Source: Rhodocyclaceae bacterium
GTDB lineage: Bacteria > Pseudomonadota > Gammaproteobacteria > Burkholderiales > Rhodocyclaceae
NCBI GenBank assembly: GCA_020445745.1
Contig: JAGRGB010000034.1
Coordinates: 1-64,000, forward strand
DNA length: 64,000 nucleotides
Direction: 5' to 3'
The notes beneath the pieces are model-generated. The model saw only the letters and a list, made by a program, of their open reading frames with translations. It had not been told where the DNA came from and ran no database searches. Positions 27,006 to 35,361 of this stretch are shown one piece after another. Position numbers and translations under genes: made by a program. The first letter of the stretch is position 1. The number at the start of each line of letters is the position of its first letter.

Positions 27006-27029
27006 CGCGCCGGCTGTGAAGCCGGCGCG
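27006..27029 (+). terminator. Hairpin after the pedF operon
   Basis: A perfect 10-bp stem CGCGCCGGCT / AGCCGGCGCG with a GTGA loop begins 50 bp after the substrate-binding protein stop. No T-run follows. Confidence 0.55.
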
Positions 27030-27133
27030 CCAGTCGTTTACCCGCCCGCCACCGGGTAGGGCCTGATTCAGTGTCGGCTTCGCAGCGGAAACTGTGCAAC
27101 TTGCGCGCAAACAGGAGCAACAAAACTGAACAA

Positions 27134-27152
27134 TTGCTCCACATTGGAGCAA
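27134..27152. promoter_or_regulatory. Perfect inverted-repeat activator site in a gene-free gap
   Basis: TTGCTCCACATTGGAGCAA is a perfect 8+3+8 inverted repeat and the best copy of the island motif. It stands between two convergent genes (stops at 26956 and 27378) in a 421-bp gap with no convincing gene and no good sigma-54 promoter. A half-site AGGAGCAA lies at 27113-27120. Confidence 0.7.
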
Positions 27153-27361
27153 CCGTCCCATTGGCAAGCGTGACTTGGGGTGTGCTGCCCTGGGCCCGAC
27201 GCCAGTCCTTCGATGACCCCGCGCACACCAGTGGCGCGCCCAGCGAGTCCCGGAAGCAATCGCTTTCCGCGACGCCCATAGGGGCGCGCCAGCCCATGTG
27301 TCGGCTGGTATCCGAGGCGCAAAAACGTATCGGCAGCGCACAACGGTGGGCCGGGCGCAGC

Positions 27362-27387
27362 GGATCAGGCGCCCGGATCAGGCGCCC
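27362..27387. repeat. 13-bp tandem duplication at the permease stop codon
   Basis: GGATCAGGCGCCC is repeated twice head-to-tail. The second copy contains the stop codon of the ABC-2 permease gene, so the duplication placed a spare stop downstream. Confidence 0.8.
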
Positions 27388-28187
27388 TTGCCCGTCTTGC
27401 GCAACATGCCGCGCTGGGGATCGTAGCCGAACACCGCGATCGCGAAGAACAACAGCAAGCAGGCCACGACCACCAGCAACGAAGTCGTCTGCAACTGGCC
27501 GTACATCGCGTAGCGCACCAACTCGACGGCGTGGCTGAAGGGATTGAATCGGGCCGCCTGGTACAACCATTCGGCGCCCGACTCCTGCATCTTCCACAGC
27601 GGATACAGCGCAGGCGAGATGAAGAACATCGGAAAAATCACGAAATTCATCGTGCCGGCGAAATTCTCGAGCTGCTTGACATGCACCGACAGCACCAGGC
27701 CCAGGGCGCCGAGCATCATGCCGGCCAGCACCAGCGCCGGCATCACCGCCAGCATGCCGGCGAGGGGCAGATCGACGCCGATCAGCGAGGCGATCACCAG
27801 GAAGGCGATCGCCTGCAGCACCGACAGGACGGTGCCTGCCACCAGCTTCGACAGCAACAGGTACCAGCGCGGCACCGGCGCCGTCAGCAACAGCCGCATC
27901 ATCCCCATCTCGCGGTCGTAGACCATCGCCAGCGAAGACTGCATGCCGTTGAACAGCAGGATCATGCCGAGCAGGCCGGGAGCGATATAGACCTGGTACG
28001 GAATGTAGGTCTCGTAGGGCGGGATGATCGACACCCCGAAGACGTTCTGGAATCCGGCGGCGAACACCACCAGCCACAGCAGCGGCCGCACCAGGGCCGA
28101 GAAGAAGCGCCCGCCCTGGTGGACGAACTTCTCGACCTCGCGGCCCGCCACCGCGCCCAGGACCCGCAGGCCGTGGGCCGGCGTCAT
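27378..28187 (-). CDS. ABC-2 type permease of the PQQ-dependent alcohol dehydrogenase system (PedC-like)
   Basis: 269 residues with six hydrophobic helices and the ABC-2 pattern SLAMVYDREMGMMRLLLTAPVPRWYLL and FFISPALYPL. It is the inner-membrane part of the ABC system encoded with PQQ-dependent catabolism genes (TIGR03861/PedC group). Its ATPase is encoded three genes upstream in the same minus-strand operon. The transported molecule is not known; the beta-propeller and binding-protein partners suggest a periplasmic maturation or export role. It is the last gene of the operon. Confidence 0.88.
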   Translation of the reverse strand: MTPAHGLRVLGAVAGREVEKFVHQGGRFFSALVRPLLWLVVFAAGFQNVFGVSIIPPYETYIPYQVYIAPGLLGMILLFNGMQSSLAMVYDREMGMMRLLLTAPVPRWYLLLSKLVAGTVLSVLQAIAFLVIASLIGVDLPLAGMLAVMPALVLAGMMLGALGLVLSVHVKQLENFAGTMNFVIFPMFFISPALYPLWKMQESGAEWLYQAARFNPFSHAVELVRYAMYGQLQTTSLLVVVACLLLFFAIAVFGYDPQRGMLRKTGKGA

Positions 28188-28209
28188 CGGCGACTCCGCG
28201 TCAATTCGA

Positions 28210-29406
28210 TCAGAACTTGCATTGGCTTTCCCGTTGGTCGAATCCGAGAGTGTCGAGCGTATTGGTCTGGTGCATGAAGCCCTGGATCGGCGCCCGCTCG
28301 ATCACCGCGTTGTGGCTCGCCAGCAGCATCGGCTGACGCAGCTGGTGGTTCCAGCTGCGGAACGACAGGCGATGGCCCTTGAAGCCGTCGATCGTGATAT
28401 CGGGCCCGAGCAGGTAGTCGCGAATCGCGCCGAAGTCGGCTCCCCCGGTGCGCTGCATCGCCTCGACGACCGTCTTCGCGGCCATCCACGCGGCCCAGCC
28501 GGCCTCGCTCATCCGGTACTTGGCCTTGCGCTCGAATCGGGTATTGAGCTGCGGCGCGCCGTTGCGCTCCCACGACCAGTGCCAGCCGGTCGCCACCAGG
28601 CCTTCCGCGCCGACCACCGGCCGCGGCCGCACGGTCCGGTAAGGTACGCTGCGGGCAAATTCGCCGTCACTGTCGGCCACCAAGACGACGTCGTAATCGG
28701 CATTCGAGGTGAGCAATCCGACGTTGCCCTGGTCGCGCTCGCGGGGATCATTCGACAGGATGAAGTCGCGCTTCGCCTCGATCTCGATGCCGAAACGCTT
28801 CGCCGATCGCTCGAAGGCCTTCGCGATCAGCGCGTCCTCGGCCAGCGGGCCCTGCAGCACCAGCACCGACCGCCATTTCTTCGACACCAGATACTGCGCC
28901 AGGGCGTCGGCCTGCATCGCGTGACTGGGCGCCGTGTGCAGCAGGTTCGCCTGGCACAGTTGCTGGCGCAGCGCGTCGTCGTGGGCCGAGATGTTGAACA
29001 GCAGCAGGTCACGCCCCTTGACCGCTGCGGCGACCTCGGCCACCACGGGTCCCGGCGCGTCGATCAGGAAGTAGCGGACGCCCTCGCCGGCCAGGCGCTC
29101 GAGCGCCTCGATCAGGCCCTTGGCATCGGCTGCCCGCACCTGCTTCTCGCCCAGCTCGACGCCGACCGCCCTGGCACTGAATCGGGACTCGCTCAGCGCG
29201 ACGGCCAGACCGGGCTCCGGCTCGCCTTCGCCCTGGGCGAGATTGCGCGCATAGACGCGATCCTCGTGATAGCGGTCGTCGCGGGACAAGCCGAGGTAGC
29301 CGAAGTCGATCGTCGCCGCCAGCGAGGTGCCGGCCATCGCCGCGCCGATGGCGGCCGGCAGCAGTCTGCGCAATCCGATTCTCATGGTCCCCGCCGCCTC
29401 AGTCAT
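28210..29406 (-). CDS. Branched-chain-type ABC substrate-binding protein of the PQQ-dependent system
   Basis: 398 residues from ATG 29406, which overlaps the upstream stop by 8 bp; an internal ATG at 29385 starts the signal peptide proper (MRIGLRRLLPAAIGAAMAGTSLAA). The mature chain is a type 1 periplasmic binding fold: IDFGYLGLSRDDRY, AAVKGRDLLLFNISAHDDALR, NLLHTAPSHAMQADALAQYLV and GFKGHRLSFRSWNHQLRQPMLLASHNAV. This matches the PQQ_ABC_bind group (TIGR03863), found with quinoprotein genes. The ligand is unknown. It lies between the beta-propeller and permease genes of one operon. Confidence 0.87.
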   Translation of the reverse strand: MTEAAGTMRIGLRRLLPAAIGAAMAGTSLAATIDFGYLGLSRDDRYHEDRVYARNLAQGEGEPEPGLAVALSESRFSARAVGVELGEKQVRAADAKGLIEALERLAGEGVRYFLIDAPGPVVAEVAAAVKGRDLLLFNISAHDDALRQQLCQANLLHTAPSHAMQADALAQYLVSKKWRSVLVLQGPLAEDALIAKAFERSAKRFGIEIEAKRDFILSNDPRERDQGNVGLLTSNADYDVVLVADSDGEFARSVPYRTVRPRPVVGAEGLVATGWHWSWERNGAPQLNTRFERKAKYRMSEAGWAAWMAAKTVVEAMQRTGGADFGAIRDYLLGPDITIDGFKGHRLSFRSWNHQLRQPMLLASHNAVIERAPIQGFMHQTNTLDTLGFDQRESQCKF

Positions 29407-30373
29407 CGACGGCCACGCCGTAGGGCACGCGGCCGACCGGCACGGACTTCAGGACCCGGCGCTTGACGGTGTCGACGATGGACAGGTCGTCCGACATGCC
29501 ATTGACGACGTACAGGGTCTTCTCGTCGCGGGACAGCGTGGCACCCCACGCCCTGCGGCCGACCAGGATGTAGTCCTCGATCTCGCGCTTCGCGACGTCC
29601 ACGACGGCGACGTGATTGGCCCGCCCGAGGGTCACGTAGGCAGTCTTGCCGTCACGGCTCATGACGATGCCCACCGGGGTCACGTCCTCGTCGCGGAACC
29701 CCTTGGGCTTGAACGGAATCGTGCCCTTGATCCGATCCGTCCTGCCGTCGAGGATCGTGACCTCGCCGGCCAGTTCGCTGGTGACCCAGACTTCGCCGCC
29801 GTCCGGCGTGATCGCGAAGCGCCGCGGACGGTTGCCGACCGTGACGTTGCTGCGGATCTCGTTGGTCGCAGCATCGATCACATGCACCATGCTGGCGACC
29901 TCGGAAGTCGCATAGACGGTCTTGCCGTCCGGGCTGACCTTGACGCCCTCGGGCTCCTCGCCAACCTCGATCTCGGCGACCTGCTCGCCGCTGGCGACGT
30001 CGATCACCGACACCGCCGCATCCTCTTCCATCGAGATGTAGAAATGCTTGCCATCGACGCCGACGTCGAAGGCTTCCGGGTCGTCGCCGACATCGACGCT
30101 GCTGCCCACCTCGAGCTTGGCGACGTCGATCAGATCGATTCGCCCCGAGTCGCTGGCCACGACGTACAGGGTCCGGCGATCGGGGGAGAACTGCATGTGC
30201 CGCGGACGCTCTCCGGTCGCGATGACCTTGACCACCGCCAGGCTCTTGCCGTCCAGCACCGTCACCGCGTGGTCCTTCTCGCTGCTGACGAAGATGAGGC
30301 CGCTGTCCCTGGCGGCCGCGCTCCCGCAGCAGATCGTCAGCAGGGCCGCGGCCGCGAACCTCGATACGTTCAT
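29399..30373 (-). CDS. PQQ-dependent catabolism-associated beta-propeller (YVTN repeat) protein
   Basis: 324 residues: a signal peptide ending near CCGSAAA, then about seven YVTN-type blades, each with a GxxPxxxxxSPDGKTVY-like core (for example ATGERPRHMQFSPDRRTLYV and EVGEEPEGVKVSPDGKTVY). The pattern is that of TIGR03866, a periplasmic beta-propeller found only near PQQ-dependent dehydrogenase operons. It has no CxxCH heme site. The function is unknown; a scaffold or chaperone role is plausible. GGAG lies 7 bp before the ATG at 30373, and the end overlaps the next gene by 8 bp. Confidence 0.9.
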   Translation of the reverse strand: MNVSRFAAAALLTICCGSAAARDSGLIFVSSEKDHAVTVLDGKSLAVVKVIATGERPRHMQFSPDRRTLYVVASDSGRIDLIDVAKLEVGSSVDVGDDPEAFDVGVDGKHFYISMEEDAAVSVIDVASGEQVAEIEVGEEPEGVKVSPDGKTVYATSEVASMVHVIDAATNEIRSNVTVGNRPRRFAITPDGGEVWVTSELAGEVTILDGRTDRIKGTIPFKPKGFRDEDVTPVGIVMSRDGKTAYVTLGRANHVAVVDVAKREIEDYILVGRRAWGATLSRDEKTLYVVNGMSDDLSIVDTVKRRVLKSVPVGRVPYGVAVDD

Positions 30374-30384
30374 TCCCGTCTCCT

Positions 30385-31161
30385 TCATCGATTGCCATCC
30401 GAGTTGTCCGATGCGCCGCGACCACCGCCTTCGGTCAGCTCGGCGAACGCCCGCGCGAGGCTGTCCGTACCGGCACTGGCGACCAGTTCGGCGGGGGTGC
30501 CTTCCGCCCGCACGCGGCCGCGGTGCAACACCACGACGCGATCGGCGCCCTCGGCCTCGTCCACCAGGTGCGACGCCCACAGCACGCCGACCCCCCGCGC
30601 CGCGCACAGGCCATGGACCTGGTCCAGCAGGGCCGCCCGCGAACCCGGGTCGAGGCCGACGGTGGCTTCGTCCATCAACAGCACCCGCGGCTCATGGACC
30701 ATCGCCCTCGCCAGCTCGACCTTGCGGCGATTGCCGCCCGAGAGGTCGCGCACGCGGTCCCGTCGACGGTCGGCGAGGCCCTGTGCCGCCAGCTCCGCGG
30801 CGACGCGGCGGCGCGCGTCGGCGCCGCCGAGGCCATGCAGCCGGGCATGGAACATCAGGTTGCGCTCGACCGAGAGGTCGAGGTCGAGGGTCGCCTGCTG
30901 GAACACGATGCCGATCCGCGCCAGCGCCATCACCGGTGCCCGGCGGATGTCGTGGCCACAGATCGTGATGTCACCGCCGTCGGCGACGAACAGGCCCGAC
31001 AGCAGCTGAAACAGGGTGCTCTTGCCGGCGCCGTTGGGCCCGAGCAGGGCCACGAACTCGCCCTCCGATATCGCCAGCGACACGCCGTCGAGCGCCTTGC
31101 GGCTGCCATACGACTTGGCAGCGTCCACCACCGTCAGCAGGGCGTCATGGGTGTCAGTCAT
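30385..31161 (-). CDS. ABC transporter ATP-binding protein of the PQQ-dependent system
   Basis: 258 residues with a complete nucleotide-binding domain: Walker A GPNGAGKST, Q-loop FQQATLD, signature LSGGNRRKVELARAM, Walker B RVLLMDEATVGLDPGSR and switch His in WASHLVDEAE. It belongs to the TIGR03864 group that pairs with the PedC-like ABC-2 permease of the same operon. Its ATG shares one base with the stop of the broken ATPase gene upstream. In the longer open frame to 31842 the two ATPases appear fused, but this is an artefact of the frameshift described for the upstream gene. Confidence 0.9.
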   Translation of the reverse strand: MTDTHDALLTVVDAAKSYGSRKALDGVSLAISEGEFVALLGPNGAGKSTLFQLLSGLFVADGGDITICGHDIRRAPVMALARIGIVFQQATLDLDLSVERNLMFHARLHGLGGADARRRVAAELAAQGLADRRRDRVRDLSGGNRRKVELARAMVHEPRVLLMDEATVGLDPGSRAALLDQVHGLCAARGVGVLWASHLVDEAEGADRVVVLHRGRVRAEGTPAELVASAGTDSLARAFAELTEGGGRGASDNSDGNR

Positions 31162-31842
31162 CAGGCTGCATCCTGGGCGGCTCCGTCGAGCCCGGCCAGC
31201 AGGCCGGGGTGGCACGACAGCAGTTCTTCGTAGAGTTTGCCGATCTCGGCCGACTGCGGATCCCGTGGGCGCGGCAGTTCGACCCGGTGTTCGAGAACGA
31301 TCCGCCCGGGCGATGCCGACAGGAAACACACCCGGTCGGCCAACGAAAGGGCTTCGCGCAAGTCGTGGGTAACGAACAATACCGTCGCCCGGCGCCGCTG
31401 CCAAAGCGTGATCAGCATCGAACGCACGGGCCAGCGCGACACGGCGCTGCATGCCACCCGACAACGCGCCGGGGAACGCATCCACGACCTCGCCCAGTTC
31501 CATCGCCTGCAGCAGCCGCTGCGCGCGCTGCATCGCGTCCGCCTGCCCGCTGCACACCAGGCAGACGTTCTGCAACACCGTCAGCCACGGCATCAAACGG
31601 GGCTCCTGGAACATGAAACCGATGTCCTCGCCGCGCACGCCGCCTTCGACAGCCATGCTGGCGTCCGCCTTCCCATCGAGTCTGCCGATGATGTTGAGCA
31701 GCGTGCTCTTGCCACAGCCGGAAGGCCCCACCAGACACACGAACTCGCCTTCGCCCGCCGACAGGCGGAGATCCCGCAGGGCCAGATGGCGCCGACCGCC
31801 GCGATCGGCGTAGCGTTTTTCGCGCACATGCACCGTCAACAT
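31161..31842 (-). pseudogene. NitT/TauT-type ABC ATPase with internal deletion and frameshift
   Basis: The first 140 codons encode a normal SsuB/TauB-like ATPase: Walker A GPSGCGKST, Q-loop MFQEPRLMPWLTV and signature LSGGMQRRVALARAF. At about 31419 the frame breaks. Homologous sequence resumes in another frame with MLITLWQRRRATVLFVTHDLREALSLADRV and ends at a TGA at 31161-31163. By comparison with the family about 26 codons are missing, including Walker B and the catalytic Glu (LLLLDEP) and the D-loop. Without these the protein could not hydrolyse ATP. This is either a true decay of the transporter or an assembly error at one spot. Flanking permease and binding-protein genes are intact. Confidence 0.85.
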
Positions 31843-31843
31843 G

Positions 31844-32665
31844 TCACTGCCTCCAGCGATTCAGACGCCGCTCCATGGGCCGCATCGCCAGCGCCTCGAC
31901 GAGCAGCACGACGGCGGCGAAGACCAGCGTGTAGGCGAGGATGCCGGCGATGTCGAAGAACTGGAAGAAGACATTGAGCTGGAATCCGATGCCCTCGCTG
32001 CGCCCCAGCAGCTCGACCACCAGCACGATCTTCCAGATCAGCGACAGGCCGGCCCGCGCCGCGGCGAACAGGTAGGGGTGGAGTTGCGGCAGGTATACCC
32101 GGAGAAACTTGCGGCTGGCCGGCAGTCGATAGGCGTGCGCCACTGCCATCAGCCGCGGGTCGATGGCGCGCGCGCCCTCGCGCACGGTGACCACCACGGT
32201 CGGTATCTTGTTCAGCGCGACGGCGAGGATCGCCGCCCAGTCGTTGAGCCCGAACCAGATGTAGCACAGGATGATCGTCACCAGCGCCGGGATGTTCAGC
32301 CCGAGCACCAGCCAGCCGTCGAGAAAGCGGTCGAGGACCACCCACCGCCCCATCGCGATACCGATCGCGGCACCGATCAGCATTGCCGCCGCGAAGCTCA
32401 CGGCGACCCGGTACAGCGTGACGCCCAGATGATGCGGCAACGCCATCGAGGCGATCTCCGATCCGATGCGTGCGAACACCACCGCCGGCATCGGTACGGT
32501 CGGATCCTCCGCTAGCGTCGCGGCGAGCTGCCACAGCAGCAGGAAAAGCAGCAGCGATGCCAGTCGCAGCAGCGCATCCCGGCCCGGCCGCCACGGCACC
32601 CCGCCCTTGCCTGGAGAGCCCAGCACGCCAGCGGTCGCGGTCGAGGCCTCGGCCGGCCGATTCAC
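31844..32665 (-). CDS. NitT/TauT-family ABC transporter permease
   Basis: 273 residues with about six membrane helices and the binding-protein-dependent permease EAA-type loop (ARAIDPRLMAVAHAYRLPASRKFLRVYLPQLHPYL). The sequence MPAVVFARIGSEIASM...LGVTLYRVAVSFAAAMLIG is typical of SsuC/TauC/NrtB. It would import a small solute bound by the neighbouring periplasmic protein. Its stop is one base from the start of the ATPase gene, and its start overlaps the binding-protein gene by 4 bp. Because the dedicated ATPase is broken, the permease may be non-functional unless it borrows another ATPase. Confidence 0.88.
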   Translation of the reverse strand: MNRPAEASTATAGVLGSPGKGGVPWRPGRDALLRLASLLLFLLLWQLAATLAEDPTVPMPAVVFARIGSEIASMALPHHLGVTLYRVAVSFAAAMLIGAAIGIAMGRWVVLDRFLDGWLVLGLNIPALVTIILCYIWFGLNDWAAILAVALNKIPTVVVTVREGARAIDPRLMAVAHAYRLPASRKFLRVYLPQLHPYLFAAARAGLSLIWKIVLVVELLGRSEGIGFQLNVFFQFFDIAGILAYTLVFAAVVLLVEALAMRPMERRLNRWRQ

Positions 32666-33645
32666 CGTCCGCTGCCCTGCCAGAACACCCCGTCACCGAG
32701 TTCCGCCGCATTGCCCACCAGGGGCGCACCGCCTTCGCGCGCCAGTACCAGGAAAGCCTGTCGCGCGGCGGCCTCGGCCTGGGCCACCGCGGCAGTCGGA
32801 ATACCGGCACGGAATCCGTCGCGCAGCGCGCGGAAGGTGGCCTCGTCCTCGGCCTTCATCAGCGGCCGCAGACGTTCCCATTCGGCATCCGACTCGGCGA
32901 GGATCCTCTTGGCCTCGGCCGAGGCCTTCAGAAAACCGTCGATCGCCGCAGGTTCGGCCCGCGCCCATGCCTCCTTGAACACCCAGCCGACCATCGGCAA
33001 CTCGCGATCGAGTTCGAGACCGGCCAGCACCTCGTCGATCGAGACCAGCCGCCGCATGCCTGCCGCCTCGAGCCTCGCCGCGTAGTGCCAGAAATTGAGC
33101 ACCGCGGGCAGTTGCCCTTGCAGCATCAACTGATTGAGCAGCGGCGGCGCAGCGAAATTCGGCTCGACCAGGTCGCGGGCGTCACGGCCGGTCTGCCGGC
33201 GGCTGTAGGCGCGCAGCAGCAGCCAGCTCTTGTCGAGGGCACCACCGGCCACCCCCAGGCGCTTTCCTGCCAGGTCCGCCAGGCTGGCGATGCCGGCATC
33301 GGGACGCACCATCAAGCTGCCTTCGGCGCGCGAATACGGATAGAACGTGTAGTCGCGCCCTTCGCCACGCTGCCGGGCGACCCACAGCCAGTCGCTGACG
33401 ATGACATCTACCGCGCCCCCCTGGACCGCCACCGCGGCGGCATCCTTGAGGGCAAGCGGCACCACCTCGAGGTGGATTCCGTGCACCGCATCGAGGCCGT
33501 GGTGCCGGATCACGTCCAGCTCCCAGTTCACGGTGCCGTACTGCAGGACGCCCAATCGGATATCGGCGGGCTCCGCAGCGAGCAGCGGAAGCGGAGTCAG
33601 GCAGCTCAGCAGGACGGCGAGCCCTGCGATCAGTCGGCGCATCAT
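32662..33645 (-). CDS. NitT/TauT-type ABC substrate-binding protein
   Basis: 327 residues with a signal peptide (MMRRLIAGLAVLLSCLTPLPLLAA) and a type 2 periplasmic binding fold. Segments such as LGVLQYGTVNWELDVIRHHGLDAVHGIHLEVVPL, AAAVAVQGGAVDVIVSDWLWVARQR and GIASLADLAGKRLGVAGG are those of SsuA/NrtA-like proteins. The ligand is not predictable. It is the first gene of the long minus-strand operon and stands 78 bp behind a perfect sigma-54 promoter, so it is expressed with the PQQ-associated genes. GGAG lies 8 bp before the ATG at 33645. Confidence 0.88.
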   Translation of the reverse strand: MMRRLIAGLAVLLSCLTPLPLLAAEPADIRLGVLQYGTVNWELDVIRHHGLDAVHGIHLEVVPLALKDAAAVAVQGGAVDVIVSDWLWVARQRGEGRDYTFYPYSRAEGSLMVRPDAGIASLADLAGKRLGVAGGALDKSWLLLRAYSRRQTGRDARDLVEPNFAAPPLLNQLMLQGQLPAVLNFWHYAARLEAAGMRRLVSIDEVLAGLELDRELPMVGWVFKEAWARAEPAAIDGFLKASAEAKRILAESDAEWERLRPLMKAEDEATFRALRDGFRAGIPTAAVAQAEAAARQAFLVLAREGGAPLVGNAAELGDGVFWQGSGR

Positions 33646-33722
33646 TCGAGTCTCCTTCCGTGGCCGGCTTTTGGAGTCAGCTTGCCGGTCTGATGCGGAT
33701 AGAACCGCGTTGTTCCCTCGGG

Positions 33723-33738
33723 TGCAAGCGCTGTGCCA
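33723..33738 (-). promoter_or_regulatory. Sigma-54 promoter of the ABC/beta-propeller operon
   Basis: On the minus strand TGGCAC-AGCGC-TTGCA is a perfect match to the -24/-12 consensus. It lies 78 bp before the substrate-binding protein ATG and is the strongest such element in the window. Confidence 0.85.
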
Positions 33739-34038
33739 GCAGCGATCGCCGGAACGCCGGCAAAAAAAAACGGCGGTCCGCCATGCGGCCCGCCTGCAAG
33801 TAGCGCCATAGAGGGAGAAACGATGGGTGACGCGGACCGAACCCGCGGCGATGTCAGGCGCTCGACGAGGAAGGGGGCGGGAGAGGGAGTGCCGCCCGAT
33901 CCGTGTCACCCACGGCCTGTGTGACGCATTACTCATGCCTGAACCTGCCTTTGGACCGCAATTGCCCTGGCAGCAACGGATTCGGCCGGACCGGCGGGAT
34001 CCTCAGGAAGGGTCACACATGCGCCGAAACTGGACAGG

Positions 34039-34055
34039 TGCTCCACCTCGGAACG
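34039..34055. promoter_or_regulatory. Candidate activator site of the ABC operon
   Basis: TGCTCCACCTCGGAACG matches the island consensus at 13 of 17 positions. It is about 300 bp upstream of the sigma-54 promoter, just after the stop of the GGDEF gene. Confidence 0.45.
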
Positions 34056-34077
34056 CCGGTCGGCGTGCCGGCGTGGT

Positions 34078-35361
34078 TCAGACGCCACTGCGTGCGACGC
34101 GGTTGCCACCGGCTCGGCGGGCACGGTTCACGGCCTGGTCGGCGCGCCCCAGCAGCGTCGAGGCGCCGACCTGGCCGGCGCGCCCGAGGGCGTCCCCGGC
34201 GACCCCGATGCTGACCGTGACGCTGGCGTTGCGACGGCCGATCGCGACCGGGGTGTCGGCGATCTGCAGCCGCAGGCGTTCGGCGATCTCGGCGGCCTGG
34301 CTGACGTCGGTGGCAGGCATCAGCACCGCGAACTCGCCGGTGCTGGTGCGCGCCGGGAAATCGGTCGAGCGACTGACATGGCGCACCCGATCCGCCACCG
34401 ACAGCACCAGCGCGTTCAATAGATGCTCGCCATACTGCTCGGCGAGTTGATCGAATCCGTCGATCTCGACGATCGCCAGCGACGACGGGGTCTCCAGCAC
34501 CATTGCCCGTTCGGTCTCGATGGCAAGCTGGCGCTGCAGACTGCCGCGGCTCCACAGCCGGGTCAGCGGATCGACCGCCAGCTCGGGCGCCGCCGGGGCA
34601 GACTCGGCGGGTGCCTGCCGCTCCGGCGCCGGCGGCGGCTCCATCGGCACGGGGGTCGGCGCCTGCGGCAGCGCCGGTACACCGGCTTCTCTCGCCCTTG
34701 CGGCCAGCGACGGCAATCGCGAGCCGCGTACCAGCAGCGTGACCAGCAACAGCGTCAGGATGCCGGCCATCGCGGTCGCCAACGCCACGAAACGGTTCAG
34801 ATCGTGGCGGCGGCGCAGAGCACCGTCCCGCGCCTCGTCGAGTTCGAGGCGGACGTGGGCGAGCAGGGATTCGGCATCTTCGGTCAGTTGGTCGACCTCG
34901 CGGTCGAAGCGCTCCATCGCCACCGCGCCGTCGGTCAGCCGGGTCTCGACCGGCCAGGCGAGCAGCACCGTGCCCATCTGCCGCGCCTCCGCCCAGCGCC
35001 TCACCATCTCGGACAGGCGCTGGCCTTCGGTGGGGTGATCGAAATCGGTGTTGCGCACCAGTACGCCGAACAGGCTCTCGATCTGTCCGGCGATCAACTC
35101 GAAACGGATGCGCTCGTCCTCGCCGCCGTGGATCAGGAAATCGTTGGGCGGCATGGCGCTGCGGGCCAACAACAGTTGAAGGCGCGAGACATCCTCGAAT
35201 CGGGTCTGGATGTCCTGCGCGATGACCTCGATGTCCCGCTGCAGCGGCCGATAGACCCACAGGTTGGCGAACGCCAGCACTGCGACGAACGGCACCACCG
35301 CACCGATCATGGCGAGGAGGAGGCGAACTCGGCTGGGAAGGCCGTGAAGCAATCCGGTCAT
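34078..35361 (-). CDS. Membrane-anchored degenerate GGDEF domain protein
   Basis: 427 residues: a membrane helix near residues 12-35, a periplasmic helical sensor region of about 155 residues, a second helix near LATAMAGILTLLLVTLLV, a proline-rich linker and a GGDEF-fold domain. At the active site RYGGDEF is replaced by RTSTGEF, so diguanylate cyclase activity is unlikely. The preceding RSTD matches the RxxD inhibitory site that binds c-di-GMP in this family. The protein may therefore be a c-di-GMP receptor or an inactive relative. It diverges from the second sigma-54 activator gene. Confidence 0.82.
   Translation of the reverse strand: MTGLLHGLPSRVRLLLAMIGAVVPFVAVLAFANLWVYRPLQRDIEVIAQDIQTRFEDVSRLQLLLARSAMPPNDFLIHGGEDERIRFELIAGQIESLFGVLVRNTDFDHPTEGQRLSEMVRRWAEARQMGTVLLAWPVETRLTDGAVAMERFDREVDQLTEDAESLLAHVRLELDEARDGALRRRHDLNRFVALATAMAGILTLLLVTLLVRGSRLPSLAARAREAGVPALPQAPTPVPMEPPPAPERQAPAESAPAAPELAVDPLTRLWSRGSLQRQLAIETERAMVLETPSSLAIVEIDGFDQLAEQYGEHLLNALVLSVADRVRHVSRSTDFPARTSTGEFAVLMPATDVSQAAEIAERLRLQIADTPVAIGRRNASVTVSIGVAGDALGRAGQVGASTLLGRADQAVNRARRAGGNRVARSGV

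Larger units (their letters stand above)
33646..34077. other. Gene-free regulatory stretch
   Basis: No gene is supported in these 432 bp between two minus-strand genes. They hold the sigma-54 promoter of the ABC operon, an A-run at 33764-33772, and one activator-like site near the right end. Confidence 0.6.

Noticed and set aside
27306-27321. Possible sigma-54 promoter TGGTAT-CCGAG-GCGCA after the orphan palindrome
   Set aside because: It has correct GG/GC spacing but poor flanking bases, and would only transcribe antisense into the permease gene.
30385-31842. Apparent fusion of two ABC ATPases in one frame
   Set aside because: The join is an out-of-frame stretch after a deletion; the true tail of the first ATPase continues in another frame to its own stop, and the second has its own ATG at 31161.
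33764-33772. A-run that could be a minus-strand terminator T-run
   Set aside because: The adjacent GGCGG/CCGCC-like bases do not form a stable hairpin upstream of the T-run on the minus strand, and it lies upstream of a promoter.
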